64,000 bases of DNA from Glaciibacter superstes DSM 21135 (GCF_000421145.1 NZ_ATWH01000016.1:51343-115342), one strand, 5' to 3'. Positions 10,027-19,570 are shown, numbered from the stretch's first letter. The notes: generated by a model not told the origin, from the letters alone. Numbers and translations are program-made.

Positions 10027-11303
10027 GCGGCCTGCTCCGCGGCATCCGTCTTCGTGTCAGCTGTCGTGTCGGCCGTCGTGTCGGCCGTCGTGTCGGCCGT
10101 CGTGTCGTTGTCGCCGGTGGCGCTGGCTGTGGCGACGGCGGACACGTCCAACTCGGACGCCGCAACGCTCGCAATGACCTCGCCGATCAGCTCGCTTTCG
10201 AACTCGCTCGGACCGACACCGTTTCGCACGTGCTCGAGAAACCCGGCCACGATCTCGCGGTCGGACTTCTTGTTGATCCGCTCGGCGTAGGTGGCGATGG
10301 TGGCTGCGGCCGACACCGCGGGGCGGTGCTCGAGCGTCACGCACCAGGGGAATCGCTGCTGTAGCCGGCGCATGCCGTCCATAGGCCGAACCTGATCGGT
10401 GAGCACCGCGGACACCCACGAGGCCTCATGGGCGGCGAGGGCGGCATCCGTCAGCAGTTCGTCGATGTTGCCGGTGATCACGCGCAGCGTGCGGGGAACG
10501 GGCAGGTCGACCCAGTCGACGGATGCCAGCCCAGACTCGTCGAGGTCGACCAGCCAGCAGCCGCGCGGTTTTCCGGCCTCGGAGAATGAGTAGTGCAGCG
10601 GCGCACCGGGGTAGCGCACCCGCTCACTGAGTGTCGACCGGCCGTGAATGTGACCGAGGGCGACATAGTCTGGCCCGTCGAAGACGCCGAGCGGCACGTA
10701 GTCGAGCCCGCCGGCCGTGATGTCGCGTTCGACGTCGGTGGCGCCCGATTCGGCGCCGACGCCCACGGCGAAGCAGTGCGAGAGCACAACCGAACGCCCA
10801 CCGCGCTCGGCGAGGTCGGTGCGGATGTTGTCCATCGCGAAGCTCAGCACCTGCTCGTGGCTGCGCAGCTCCACCTCGGGATACCGGCTGCGGATAAGAG
10901 CCGGCTCAAGGTAGGGGATGCCGTAGAACTGCACCGGCCCATGCTCGTCGCTGAGCGTGACCGTCTGATCGTGCTGCTCAGGCCGGGTGATGATGTGGAT
11001 ACCGGCGAGTCCGGCGAACTCAGACAGGTAGCCGAGGCGGGCCGCTGAGTCGTGATTGCCGCTGGTCATGACAACGGATGCCCCTGCGCCGCGAATTGCG
11101 CCCAGTGCGTCGGTCAGCGCCAGGATGTTCTCGGCAGCCGGTGTCGCCGAGTCGAAGATATCGCCCGAAACGGCCACCACATCCACCCGGTGTTCGCGCA
11201 CGACCTCGACCAGCGCGCCCAGCACGCCGCGCAGGTTCGCCAGCGTCGAATGCGCGTGGAACGTGCGGCCGATGTGCCAGTCCGAGGTGTGCAGGATTCT
11301 CAT
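10023..11303 (-). CDS. sbcD: Exonuclease subunit SbcD (Mre11-type nuclease)
   Basis: SbcD is the metal-dependent phosphoesterase subunit of SbcCD. The N-terminus MRILHTSDWHIGRTFH carries the first metal motif, followed by VSGDIFDSATPAAEN and TSGNHDSAARLG, and a later GHIHG box, all expected for calcineurin-like nucleases. The ATG at 11303 is chosen because the HTSDWHIG motif normally begins within the first ten residues. The C-terminus ends in a low-complexity Thr-Ala-Asp tail encoded by a 12-bp tandem repeat. The 4-base GTGA overlap with sbcC shows they form one operon. Confidence 0.95.
   Translation of the reverse strand: MRILHTSDWHIGRTFHAHSTLANLRGVLGALVEVVREHRVDVVAVSGDIFDSATPAAENILALTDALGAIRGAGASVVMTSGNHDSAARLGYLSEFAGLAGIHIITRPEQHDQTVTLSDEHGPVQFYGIPYLEPALIRSRYPEVELRSHEQVLSFAMDNIRTDLAERGGRSVVLSHCFAVGVGAESGATDVERDITAGGLDYVPLGVFDGPDYVALGHIHGRSTLSERVRYPGAPLHYSFSEAGKPRGCWLVDLDESGLASVDWVDLPVPRTLRVITGNIDELLTDAALAAHEASWVSAVLTDQVRPMDGMRRLQQRFPWCVTLEHRPAVSAAATIATYAERINKKSDREIVAGFLEHVRNGVGPSEFESELIGEVIASVAASELDVSAVATASATGDNDTTADTTADTTADTTADTKTDAAEQAA
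10052..10107. repeat. 12-bp in-frame tandem repeat at the 3' end of sbcD
   Basis: About four copies of the 12-mer GTCGTGTCGGCC run head to tail and encode repeated Thr-Ala-Asp-Thr in the SbcD tail. The unit length is a multiple of three, so copy-number change would not shift the frame. Similar in-frame arrays occur in at least eight other genes of this window. Confidence 0.85.
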
Positions 11304-11448
11304 GTTTCCACGGTAACCGCGACCACCGACACCGTCGGCAGCACCCACGGCCAGCCGCAAGTGCGCTGCACTATTCGCTCTCGCGCTCAGCACTCGCGCG
11401 TGCAGGCGAGATCGCCAAGTTGCCCTGCGGATGACGCGGCAGAGTCAC

Positions 11449-12147
11449 CTATTCGGCGTGACCCTCCGCCGACTCCGCACCCGACTCCGCACCCGACTCG
11501 GTGGGGAACGGTGTTGCCGGAGTATCGGCCTTGGCAGGGTCTTCCTGCGCCATTGCCAGAGCGGAGGCCTCCGGCACCCACGTGATGTCGCCGTGCTCCA
11601 CGTTCGCACCGCGCGCCATCACGAACAAGAGCGAAGACAGTCGATTCAGGTACACGGCTGTCAGGGGATTCACCGCATCGGGATGCGCCTCGATGGATAG
11701 CCACACCGCGCGCTCGGCTCGACGAACCACACACCGCGCCATGTACAACAGGGCAGCCGCGATCGTGCCGCCAGGCAGCACAAAACCACTCAGGTCCTTC
11801 GCCTCCTGCGCAAAATGGTCGACCGCTCGCTCAAGCCGTTTAACATGCGACTCGCGAATGCGCGCGGCCGCCTCCTCGTCACTGTCGAACGGCACGGCCA
11901 GGTCTGCCACCACGTCGAAGAGGTCGTTCTGCACGCTGGCGAGAGTTGACGTCACCTCGATCGGCAGCCCGCCTCCGGCCATTGCGACGCTGACTGCGGC
12001 GTTTGCTTCGTCACAGTCTGCGTACGCGGCGACCCGCACATCCGTTTTCGATACTTCGCCGTGCCGGCCGAAGATTGTGCGCCCGTGATCACCCTCGCGC
12101 GTGTAGTAGGCCGGTTCAGCCGCGTCGGAATTCTCGAGTTCAGCCAT
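11449..12147 (-). CDS. Cob(I)yrinic acid a,c-diamide adenosyltransferase, PduO type
   Basis: This enzyme transfers the adenosyl group of ATP to cob(I)alamin to make coenzyme B12. The N-terminal YYTREGDHGRTIFG is the PduO ATP-binding motif (YT-GD-G-T). VAAYADCDEANAAV matches the VEAYGTVDELNA region, and the C-terminal half has CVVRRAERAVW and YLNRLSSLLFVMAR, both diagnostic. At roughly 230 residues it is longer than the usual 190, owing to an acidic C-terminal tail containing a 12-bp tandem repeat (about 11466-11500). The ATG at 12147 is chosen; an in-frame GTG at 12165 is possible, and no strong RBS decides between them. I see no other cobalamin gene nearby and no B12 riboswitch. It is divergent from the BCCT gene. 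Confidence 0.88.
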   Translation of the reverse strand: MAELENSDAAEPAYYTREGDHGRTIFGRHGEVSKTDVRVAAYADCDEANAAVSVAMAGGGLPIEVTSTLASVQNDLFDVVADLAVPFDSDEEAAARIRESHVKRLERAVDHFAQEAKDLSGFVLPGGTIAAALLYMARCVVRRAERAVWLSIEAHPDAVNPLTAVYLNRLSSLLFVMARGANVEHGDITWVPEASALAMAQEDPAKADTPATPFPTESGAESGAESAEGHAE

Positions 12148-12193
12148 AACGGCCACTATAGTCACAACCCCGCAGGAGGGTTAGATTGGGAAA

Positions 12194-13969
12194 ATGTCCC
12201 ACGAGAAATCGGATGACTCAGCAACAGACCCGCAGCCCGAAGACAGGGAGACGGATGACGTAGCCGGCCACTCGGCGCTCGGCGATGCTATTTCGGTGCC
12301 GCCACGACAGGGCTGGGCAACGGTGGACAAGACCGTCTTCGGTGTGTCAGCCGGCATCATCCTCGTCATCTGCCTGCTCGGCGTCTTCTTCACCGAGGCC
12401 ATCGGTGGCGTTGCCGCATCCGCCCTCGCCTGGGTGACGACGAACCTGGGCTGGCTGTTCATCCTCGGCGCGTCGGCATTCGTGGTGTTCGCGCTCGTGC
12501 TGGCGTTCGGGCGCTACGGCAGCATTCCGCTCTCCCGCGAGGGTCAGGGCACCGAGTTCTCGACCCTCTCCTGGGTGGCGATGATGTTCAGCGCCGGCAT
12601 GGGCATCGGACTCATGTTCTTCGGGGTATATGAACCGGTCACACACCTGGCGGACCCACCTCCGTTCGTGGATGCCGCGCCAGGGAGCCCGGAGGCAGCC
12701 AATGCCGCGATGGCATACACGCTCTTCCACTGGGGCCTGCACCCCTGGGCGATCTACGCGGTCGTCGGACTCGCCCTGGCATATTCCACTTATCGCATGG
12801 GTCGTGGCAACCTGATGAGTGCGCCGTTCCAAGCGCTCTTCGGCCGGGACCGGATCGAGAAGAAGGGCTGGGGCAAGCCGATCGACATCCTGGCGATCAT
12901 CTGCACCAAGTTCGGGTCGGCAACCTCGCTCGGCCTCGGCGCACTGCAGATCGCCGCCGGAATCTCCCTGTTGCAGACCGGAGAGTTCGTCGACGACCCA
13001 GGCACGGGCCTGCCGATCATCATCATCTGTGTCTTGACGGTCGGTGTGGTGTTCTCAGCGGCCAGCGGGGTGTCGAAAGGTATCAAGTGGCTCAGCAACA
13101 CCAACATGGTGCTCGCTGCCGTGCTGCTGACGTTCGTCTTCGTCGCCGGACCGACCGTGTTTATCCTCGACCTGATCCCGTCGTCGATCGGGTCATACCT
13201 GACCGAACTCGTTCCGATGAGCTTCCATTCCGCAGTGTTCGGCGGAACGGACTGGCTCGCCAGCTGGACCATCTTCTACTGGGCGTGGTGGATCTCGTGG
13301 ACCCCGTTCGTCGGCACGTTCATCGCTCGCATCTCACGCGGCCGCACGATCCGGGAGTTTGTACTCGGCGTGATGCTGGTTCCGACCGGGGTGAGCGTGC
13401 TCTGGTTCGCGATCTTCGGCGGCGCCGGTTTGAACCTGCAGCTGAACGGTGTCGATATCGCCGGCACCGGCGATGAGGCGGCGGGCTTCTTCGCTGCGCT
13501 GCAGCACTATCCGTTCTTCATCGGCACGGCGCTTGTCGTCATGGTACTGACCGCGGTCTTCTTCGTCAGTGGGGCGGATGCCGGCGCGCTCGTTCTCGGA
13601 ACCCTGTCGAGTCGCGGCCGCAAGGAACCGTGGAAACCCCTGGTCATCCTCTGGGCTGTGCTGACCGGTGCGGTCGCGGCGGTGTTGCTGTACGTCGGCG
13701 GACTCGGAGCGCTGCAGACATTCACGATCCTCGCAGCGACACCGTTTGTGCTGATCATCATCGGTTTGTGCGTGTCGCTCTATGTCGATTTGCGCCGAGA
13801 TCCGCTGCGGCAGCGACAGCTGGGCCCCGTCCGTACAGCGTCGGAGAACCTGGCGTCGGTGCCATTCACCCGCCCGGTGACAGACGAAGTGACGGATCCG
13901 CACCTGACAATAGATACCGACGGGGACGGCATCCCAGATGCGCCGTCGCCGCTTCATCCGGAGCCCTGA
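12194..13969 (+). CDS. BCCT family glycine betaine/choline-type transporter
   Basis: This 591-residue membrane transporter belongs to the betaine/carnitine/choline family, whose members import osmoprotectants with Na+ or H+. It has the expected hydrophilic N-terminus, twelve hydrophobic segments and the family tryptophan motif WTIFYWAWWISWTPFVGTF, followed by IARISRGRTIREF. An upstream GMGIGLMFFGVYEP segment corresponds to the glycine-rich substrate stretch in TM3. The hydrophilic C-terminus ends in TDGDGIPDAPSPLHPEP. An AGGAGGG lies 15 bases before the ATG, a rather long spacing. The substrate is not readable from sequence alone, though betaine or choline is the likely class. Confidence 0.92.
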   Translation: MSHEKSDDSATDPQPEDRETDDVAGHSALGDAISVPPRQGWATVDKTVFGVSAGIILVICLLGVFFTEAIGGVAASALAWVTTNLGWLFILGASAFVVFALVLAFGRYGSIPLSREGQGTEFSTLSWVAMMFSAGMGIGLMFFGVYEPVTHLADPPPFVDAAPGSPEAANAAMAYTLFHWGLHPWAIYAVVGLALAYSTYRMGRGNLMSAPFQALFGRDRIEKKGWGKPIDILAIICTKFGSATSLGLGALQIAAGISLLQTGEFVDDPGTGLPIIIICVLTVGVVFSAASGVSKGIKWLSNTNMVLAAVLLTFVFVAGPTVFILDLIPSSIGSYLTELVPMSFHSAVFGGTDWLASWTIFYWAWWISWTPFVGTFIARISRGRTIREFVLGVMLVPTGVSVLWFAIFGGAGLNLQLNGVDIAGTGDEAAGFFAALQHYPFFIGTALVVMVLTAVFFVSGADAGALVLGTLSSRGRKEPWKPLVILWAVLTGAVAAVLLYVGGLGALQTFTILAATPFVLIIIGLCVSLYVDLRRDPLRQRQLGPVRTASENLASVPFTRPVTDEVTDPHLTIDTDGDGIPDAPSPLHPEP

Positions 13970-14002
13970 CGCACCGGGACGGCGAAGCCAGGCTCCAATT
14001 TC

Positions 14003-14075
14003 GCTGGTTGAGGAGCCGCTGAGGAACGAAGCGGCGTAATTTCGAGATGCACGCTTCGCGCGCTCCTCAATCCGG
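14003..14075. repeat. Interspersed palindromic element (TTGAGGAGC ... GCTCCTCAA)
   Basis: The 9-bp arms at 14008-14016 and 14062-14070 enclose AACGAAGCGGC and ACGCTTCGCG segments that can pair internally. From memory, intergenic units of the form GGTTGAGGAGC...CGAAGCG...TCGAGA...GCTCCTCAA are common in Microbacteriaceae genomes. This single copy is consistent with that family and lies between two convergent genes (BCCT and the DarT-like gene). Confidence 0.5.
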
Positions 14076-14181
14076 CGCTCGAAACCCTCGCAAGCCGATC
14101 TCGAAAACGCAGCTTTCCCGTCGAGCCAGTGGCTCGCCGAAGCAGTTACTGCAGTCGGCGCGGAGCGGCGAGCTCTGCAGG

Positions 14182-15087
14182 CTAGAGCGGACCATCATCC
14201 GTCGGCTGGAACCACGGCGGGTAGACCGACACCTTCGGTCGGTGTGCCGCGGTGGCGAGCACTCCCCTGACCACCTCACGTACTTTGTCGTTCGCGACGC
14301 CGATGAGCGAGACCTTTTCGAACGGATACACCTCTGGCACGAGAAATTCGGCCGCCAGAGTCGAGACCGCAGTCAGGTCTGCCCGATGCTTGTTCAGCAT
14401 CCGTGCGCGCGCTTCGGGTGTCGTCGCGAACCGAGTGAGGGGTCCGACCGCGTCTCCGTCGGTCACCGCAACGGACGCCGACGTGTCGTCGGTTGCCGTG
14501 TCAGCAGCGCCGACCGTGCTGACCAGAACAACGAAGTCGAAGATCGTCCATTCCTGGGCGTCTGGGGAGAGCCGCGGGTCAGCCTCGAATGAACGGATGT
14601 TGTTCCACACACTCGAATTCGGCGACAGGAAGAAGGGCACAAAGCCGGCGACGTTGCGATCGTCCTGGCCCGCGAGCGGTATTGCGCGCCGCGCGGCGCG
14701 GTTCTCAGCGGAGGAGATGTCGACCGTCGGGCGCTGGTTCCAGGCCTCATTCGCGTCGGCGAACAGGGCGTCTGCGCCGAGAATGCCGGGGAGGTTGCTG
14801 ATGTGGGTGACGTGGTAGATGCGTAGTTCGCCAACATCGGAAGCAGAAGCCGCGCCGGCGCCGCGGCCGGCCCTGGCCGTGCGTGTGGAGGCAGTGCGGC
14901 GCGCTGAAGCGGTTGTTGCGACCGGGGCGACCCGTGCCGTGCGAAGCGTGGTGGGGCTAGCCGCTTCCCGCGCACGACTTGCACGCGGCTTGGCCTGCGG
15001 AGCGGACCTGGCCCCTTCCGGTACCGCCTTCGGAAAGCAGGTTGCACAGAGTTGATCTTCCAGTCCGTGGATACACTCGTCGCTCAA
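14182..15087 (-). CDS. DarT-like ssDNA thymidine ADP-ribosyltransferase with N-terminal Cys/His motif
   Basis: This protein of about 301 residues has a DarT (DUF4433) ADP-ribosyltransferase domain in its C-terminal two thirds. DarT enzymes attach ADP-ribose from NAD+ to thymidine in single-stranded DNA. Visible signatures are LRIYHVTHISNLPGIL (NAD-binding His/Asn region), DISSAENRAARRAIP, GFVPFFLSPNS, and TLAAEFLVPEVYPFE, whose Glu matches the catalytic Glu. The N-terminus has CIHGLEDQLCATC, which looks like a small metal-binding knuckle, then an Ala/Arg/Thr-rich linker. The start is TTG at 15087, with GAGAGG about 9 bases upstream. No DarG macrodomain antitoxin is adjacent. It lies 65 bases downstream of the nuclease/helicase gene in the same orientation, so the two are probably co-transcribed. 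Confidence 0.75.
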   Translation of the reverse strand: MSDECIHGLEDQLCATCFPKAVPEGARSAPQAKPRASRAREAASPTTLRTARVAPVATTASARRTASTRTARAGRGAGAASASDVGELRIYHVTHISNLPGILGADALFADANEAWNQRPTVDISSAENRAARRAIPLAGQDDRNVAGFVPFFLSPNSSVWNNIRSFEADPRLSPDAQEWTIFDFVVLVSTVGAADTATDDTSASVAVTDGDAVGPLTRFATTPEARARMLNKHRADLTAVSTLAAEFLVPEVYPFEKVSLIGVANDKVREVVRGVLATAAHRPKVSVYPPWFQPTDDGPL

Positions 15088-15152
15088 AGGCGAACCCTCT
15101 CGTTGTGCGGCTCCATTCCCAGTTCGGGGAGAAAGGAGTCCACCTCTCCACG

Positions 15153-18100
15153 TTACGCGGGTTTCGGGTGCTGCGGCGACTCTTTCTCCGTCTTGGGCAT
15201 CGGAGAGGGGTCATTCTCCCCCGATTCGACGAGTGTGATGAATGCGCTGAGCTCGGCAACCCCGGCCGGAGTCACCGACAGGTACTCGGTGAGCGCCGGC
15301 GAATACACCAGGTATGCCGCCCATTTCGCCCGGGAGATCGCCACGTTCAGGCGGTTCTTCATGATCAGGAACCCCATGCCGCGGGGCACGTCGTCTGCAG
15401 AGGATGCCGCGAGGCTCACGATGGCGATCGCTGCCTCCTGCCCCTGGAACTTGTCAACCGTGCCCACCCGCACCGTCGGGAATCCGGCGTCGAGGAGCGC
15501 ATCCCGCACCATCGCGAGCTGTGCGTTGTACGGCGTGACCACGATGATGTCGTCTTCGGTGATCGGCTCATCGAAGCGGTCTTCTGTTGGGTCTATCCAC
15601 CGCCTGCCGAGTGCGGCCCCCACGAGCGACACCACAACCTCGGCCTCCTCTGGCGACTCTACAGAGTTGCCCGTGTGCACGACCGGCACAACGTGCAAGC
15701 CAGGTTCGACGCCTTCAAGCGAACGGGTGGCGGCGACCGGATGCGCGTGCAACTGCCCCTCATACGACAGACGCGACACCGGCGCGGTGACCGCCGGGTG
15801 CATGCGACGGCTCTCGGCGAGGAAGTATCCGAGCTCGACCGGCAGCACATCGTGCCCGGCACTCACCCAGCCGAGGGCAGACTGGTCGATCGGCTCCGGG
15901 TGTGTGCCCTGGCTGACCTGCGGCAGTTGCTGCGGGTCGCCGAGCAGCAACAGGTTGTCGGCGGCGACGCTCGCGGCGATGGTCGAGGCGAGCGAGAACT
16001 GCCCGGCTTCGTCGATCACGAGCAGGTCAAGCGAGTGGCGGGGAACACGAGCCGGGTGGCTGAAGTCCCAGGCGGTGCCGCCGACGACAAACCCAGTGTT
16101 GGCGTGCTCGGCCGCGAACATCAGCTGGCCGTCTTTGGGCAGGATCGTGAATTCGGCATCCGTCACATCGGAACCACTCTTCAGCCCTTTGCCGACCAGC
16201 GATCGGTCGAGCCCGGCCTTGACCACGGCGCCGAGCAGGTTCTCCACGACGGCGTGCGACTGGGCGACGACTCCGATCTTCCAGCCGTGCTCACGCACCA
16301 GCGCGGTGATCACGTGGGCGCCGAGGTAGGTCTTCCCGGTGCCAGGAGGCCCTTGCACGGCGAGGTAAGAGCGGTCGAGGTCCTGGAGGCTCGCCACCAC
16401 CGCGTCGATGCGGGCGGTTCCGCTGATCAGTGCGGGTGCATCAGCCTCGTCAGGCACCGGTGCCAGCACGCCCGATCGCGTGCGCGGCGGCACACGGCGC
16501 AGGATGTCGACCATCGGCTCCTGCGGCCAGGCCGGCTGCGTGTCGACGATGGCCTGTGCCCACTCGGCGATCGCGGGCTTCTGCTGGCCAGGCGGGGGCG
16601 GGGCGGCCGGAGCCAGGGCACTCGGCCGACGATTGTAGGGCGCCGTGTCTTTCGCAAGCATCTCTTCAACGAGGATGCTCCCGTCGTCGGCGACCTCGAG
16701 CACTCGCACGCGGCAATACGCGCGGGCGTCGTCTCTGGTGTCGGAGTTCTCGAACGGGCCAGGGTGCTCATAGAGAAGGTACGGGCCAGGCTGATTTCCG
16801 GGTTTGATACTGCTGCCGGGCGCGAGTCGCCCTCGCAGCCGCAACTCACGGCGGTCGGTGCGCTGGTTGCCTTCGCGATACCAGTCACGCACGACCGTGA
16901 AATCGTCTACCACGAGCACGTCGCGGGTGTCTTGCCATTCATCGATCGGATACTCGAGGCGAAAGAAGTGTCCCCACCAGAAGCTCTTGTGCTCTCGCTG
17001 GTGATAGTCGATGGCGGCGGCGGCGAACGCGGCGGCCGTCTGATCTGGCGTGCGGTCGGGGATGACCGGCGCGCCAGACGAGATCGGCATCCCGTGTGGC
17101 TCGGCTCCGTCCGCTGCACCTTCCGCTGAGCCGCCCGTCCCCCCGGCCAGCACGAGCAGCGCGTCACGCAAGGGTGATGGCAGAAGATCGACGACATCCG
17201 TTTCGGGCAGCGGACCGGCGATGGCAACACCGTTCTCACTCGCCCGCTCAAGCAACCAGTCGCGCAGGCGCAGCGTGGACACGCAGTCGTAACGGTTGTA
17301 ATCGCCGATGGAGTCGAGCATCCGTTGGGCTTCGACGACCGAGCCGAGCTCGTGCCGCTGGCGTGCCGTGGCGTACTCGGTGATCGAATCGGCGGCGTTG
17401 GTGACCTCGCCCTCGCGCAACTGGGCACCCATATACAGCGGTTCGAGCTTCTTGATCGAGTAGGAGCGCGACCCGACCCGCACGGTCTTCTTCACCAGCG
17501 GGTAGAGGTCGACGAGGGCGTTGTCGCGCAGCAGCTGGTCGATCTCGTCTTCGCCGATGCCGTGGCGGGCGGCGATGCTCAGCAGGTGAGTGCGTTCGTA
17601 GGAGGCGTAGTGGTAGATGTGCATGCCCGGGTACCGGGCGCGTCGATCGGCGAGATAGTCGAGAAAATCGCGGAGCGCCTGCTTCTCTTCACGCCAGGTG
17701 TGTGCCCAGAAGGCGCGGAATGTGCCGTCGGGTTCGATGAGGCCGAACAGGTAGTCGAGTCCCCATTGTTCGCCGGCGCCCTCGGTGTAGAGCGGGTCGC
17801 CCTCGAAGTCGAAGAAGATGTCGCCCGGGTTCGGCTCCGGCAGCACGGCGAGACCGGGTGCGTTGTAGACGACGACCGGCGGCGGTTCGCCTTCGACGGC
17901 GTCGAGTTGCAGTCGGGCCTGCACGCTCAGGCCCGTGAGTGTGGAGACGGCGATACCCTCGACGCTGCCGATGAAGGATTCGCCGGCCGTGGCGTCAGAA
18001 CCGGCGCGGCCGACGAGTGCCGCGAGCTCGTCGATCGTGTGGATCCCGGCTTCGGCGAGCTTTGCCCGCTGGGTGGGGCGCATTCCGGCAACGAGGAGAA

Positions 18101-18896
18101 GGTCGCGGTGCTCCTGCACCTCGGCTTCGCAGGTGTCGCAGCGTCCGCAGACGGTGTAGCGCGGGTCGCCCCACGCGACGGGCGCGGCATCCGGCGAACT
18201 GAGCCTCTCGTCGATGATCTGCAGCAGGCGCTCACGGCGTTTGCGATACACCGGGCGGATGTCGCTGAGCCGGTGGGTGCTGACGGTTCCGTCGCCGAGG
18301 AGGAGTTCAACGTTCTCTGAGGGACGCAGCCCGATGCGTTCGAGTTGCTCCGCGTATGCAGCGACCTGCAGCAGCGCGGTGACGCGGGCGGTGCGGGCGA
18401 GTTTGGTGTCTTGCACGAGCCAGGAGCCGTCGCCCTGGCGCACGATGAAGTCGGCGAACCCGATGAATGCCGTGTTTGCGACTGAGCCGTTGAAGACCGA
18501 GCCGCTGACCCTGCCGAAGGTGTCGTCGAAGAACGTGGCCTGGAAGACGACGTCGGCGTCGCTGGCGAAGGCCTGTTCGGTCTCGCCTGCGGCCGCCTCG
18601 AGGAGGTCGCGGGACATCCGTTCTGGGCGTTCGATCTCGGCCACGACGCCGATGGTGTCTCGGGCGCCGGCTGCGCCACCACCGGTGGTGCGGTGCCGCC
18701 GATAGTTCTCGAGCACGCGTTCCTCGTGCTCGTCGCCGAGGCGGGCGGTGCGTTCGAGCATGGCGTCTTCCGCGTCTGGCACGGCCTCGATGCGGCCGAG
18801 TTTCGCGTCGAGCTTGCGCAGGAAGGCGAACTCACACTTCGAGGCCGCGGTCAGGTCGCTCGCGCTGGTGACAACATCGCCGTCAAGCAGGAACAT
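15153..18896 (-). CDS. TM0106-type RecB-like nuclease fused to a UPF1-like superfamily 1 helicase
   Basis: This 1247-residue protein has three parts. The N-terminal third is RecB-like (PD-D/ExK) and ends in a CGRCDTC cluster of cysteines near residues 250-256. This region is followed by an HhH-like GMRPTQRAKLAEAGIHTIDELAALVGRA stretch written here only as a motif from about residue 272. The middle has an RNase H-like FFDFEGDPLY segment near 360. The C-terminal half is an AAA_11/AAA_12 helicase with Walker A QGPPGTGKTYLG near 850, LLVIDEAGQFSLAS near 955 and VDKFQGQEA near 1145. The ATG at 18896 has AGAGGA about 8 bases upstream. Its function is unproven; DNA repair or processing is the likely role. 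Confidence 0.85.
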   Translation of the reverse strand: MFLLDGDVVTSASDLTAASKCEFAFLRKLDAKLGRIEAVPDAEDAMLERTARLGDEHEERVLENYRRHRTTGGGAAGARDTIGVVAEIERPERMSRDLLEAAAGETEQAFASDADVVFQATFFDDTFGRVSGSVFNGSVANTAFIGFADFIVRQGDGSWLVQDTKLARTARVTALLQVAAYAEQLERIGLRPSENVELLLGDGTVSTHRLSDIRPVYRKRRERLLQIIDERLSSPDAAPVAWGDPRYTVCGRCDTCEAEVQEHRDLLLVAGMRPTQRAKLAEAGIHTIDELAALVGRAGSDATAGESFIGSVEGIAVSTLTGLSVQARLQLDAVEGEPPPVVVYNAPGLAVLPEPNPGDIFFDFEGDPLYTEGAGEQWGLDYLFGLIEPDGTFRAFWAHTWREEKQALRDFLDYLADRRARYPGMHIYHYASYERTHLLSIAARHGIGEDEIDQLLRDNALVDLYPLVKKTVRVGSRSYSIKKLEPLYMGAQLREGEVTNAADSITEYATARQRHELGSVVEAQRMLDSIGDYNRYDCVSTLRLRDWLLERASENGVAIAGPLPETDVVDLLPSPLRDALLVLAGGTGGSAEGAADGAEPHGMPISSGAPVIPDRTPDQTAAAFAAAAIDYHQREHKSFWWGHFFRLEYPIDEWQDTRDVLVVDDFTVVRDWYREGNQRTDRRELRLRGRLAPGSSIKPGNQPGPYLLYEHPGPFENSDTRDDARAYCRVRVLEVADDGSILVEEMLAKDTAPYNRRPSALAPAAPPPPGQQKPAIAEWAQAIVDTQPAWPQEPMVDILRRVPPRTRSGVLAPVPDEADAPALISGTARIDAVVASLQDLDRSYLAVQGPPGTGKTYLGAHVITALVREHGWKIGVVAQSHAVVENLLGAVVKAGLDRSLVGKGLKSGSDVTDAEFTILPKDGQLMFAAEHANTGFVVGGTAWDFSHPARVPRHSLDLLVIDEAGQFSLASTIAASVAADNLLLLGDPQQLPQVSQGTHPEPIDQSALGWVSAGHDVLPVELGYFLAESRRMHPAVTAPVSRLSYEGQLHAHPVAATRSLEGVEPGLHVVPVVHTGNSVESPEEAEVVVSLVGAALGRRWIDPTEDRFDEPITEDDIIVVTPYNAQLAMVRDALLDAGFPTVRVGTVDKFQGQEAAIAIVSLAASSADDVPRGMGFLIMKNRLNVAISRAKWAAYLVYSPALTEYLSVTPAGVAELSAFITLVESGENDPSPMPKTEKESPQHPKPA

Positions 18897-18979
18897 CGAA
18901 AGTCCTCTCGTCTACTCGTCACCCGAGCGTATCCGCAGCCACCGACACCCGCCCCGCCCTCGGCGTCTAAGGTGGCATC

Positions 18980-19537
18980 ATGCAGTCTGATCGAGGCACG
19001 CCGCGCTCCGAACCGGAGTGGTCCGAGCATCCGTTGGCCGGCACATTCACGCAGACCGACACGGATGCGTTCCGCCAGCTGAGCGGGCAGTCTGCGAAGG
19101 GTGTTGGCGTCGCTTCGACGCGCCACCGCGGTTATGACAGCGCCGCAACGGTCACAGATTACCTGGCGGTCTCGTTCGATCCGCCGACCATGCTGGTCAG
19201 CCTCGACTCGCTCTCGCAGATCGCGGAGGCGGTGCAGGGCTCTGGCCGGTGGGGCCTGAGCCTGCTCTCCTCATCGCAGATCTCGGTGGCAGACCAGCTG
19301 AGCGGGTCGGGTCGGCCGCTGATCGGTCAGCTGGCACAGGTGCCAACGTTCCGCCGCGAAGAGAACGGCGTGCCGCTGATCATCGGCTCGCTCGCCTGGT
19401 TCGAGCTGCGCACGATCGCGGTGCACGAGGCCGCGACGCACAGCCTGTTCATCGGCGAGGTCACCGCGATGGGGAGCTCGGCGGGGCCGGCCACTCGGCC
19501 GCTGATACGGTTCCGGTCGGCGTACACGCGACTGTAG
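18980..19537 (+). CDS. Flavin reductase-like FMN-binding protein
   Basis: This 185-residue protein has a split-barrel flavin reductase fold of the kind that reduces FMN with NAD(P)H for a partner monooxygenase. Family features are TDAFRQLSGQSAKGVGVAST, then TVTDYLAVSFDPPTMLVSLD (the S-x-x-P-x-x-x-x-S/V flavin motif), FAVN-like GLSLLSS, and a terminal LFIGEVTAM before a hydrophobic end. It stands alone between the nuclease/helicase (divergent) and a lipoprotein gene, so no partner oxygenase can be named. A strong nested hairpin follows it. Confidence 0.82.
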   Translation: MQSDRGTPRSEPEWSEHPLAGTFTQTDTDAFRQLSGQSAKGVGVASTRHRGYDSAATVTDYLAVSFDPPTMLVSLDSLSQIAEAVQGSGRWGLSLLSSSQISVADQLSGSGRPLIGQLAQVPTFRREENGVPLIIGSLAWFELRTIAVHEAATHSLFIGEVTAMGSSAGPATRPLIRFRSAYTRL

Positions 19538-19570
19538 TCCGCCGCAACTCGTGCGCGCCGACCCGGCCTG

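Noticed and set aside
10052..10107. CRISPR-like short repeats
   Set aside because: The repeats are contiguous 12-mers inside sbcD with no spacers, so it is a coding minisatellite. The same applies to the arrays in jetB, jetD and other genes.
12148..12193. Cobalamin riboswitch ahead of the adenosyltransferase gene
   Set aside because: The divergent gap is far too short for a B12 riboswitch and shows no B12-box-like sequence.
14979..17129. A 716-residue open frame on the plus strand
   Set aside because: It runs antisense to the RecB-like nuclease/helicase, is rich in Arg, His and Gly, and shows no domain. Long antisense frames are expected at this GC content.
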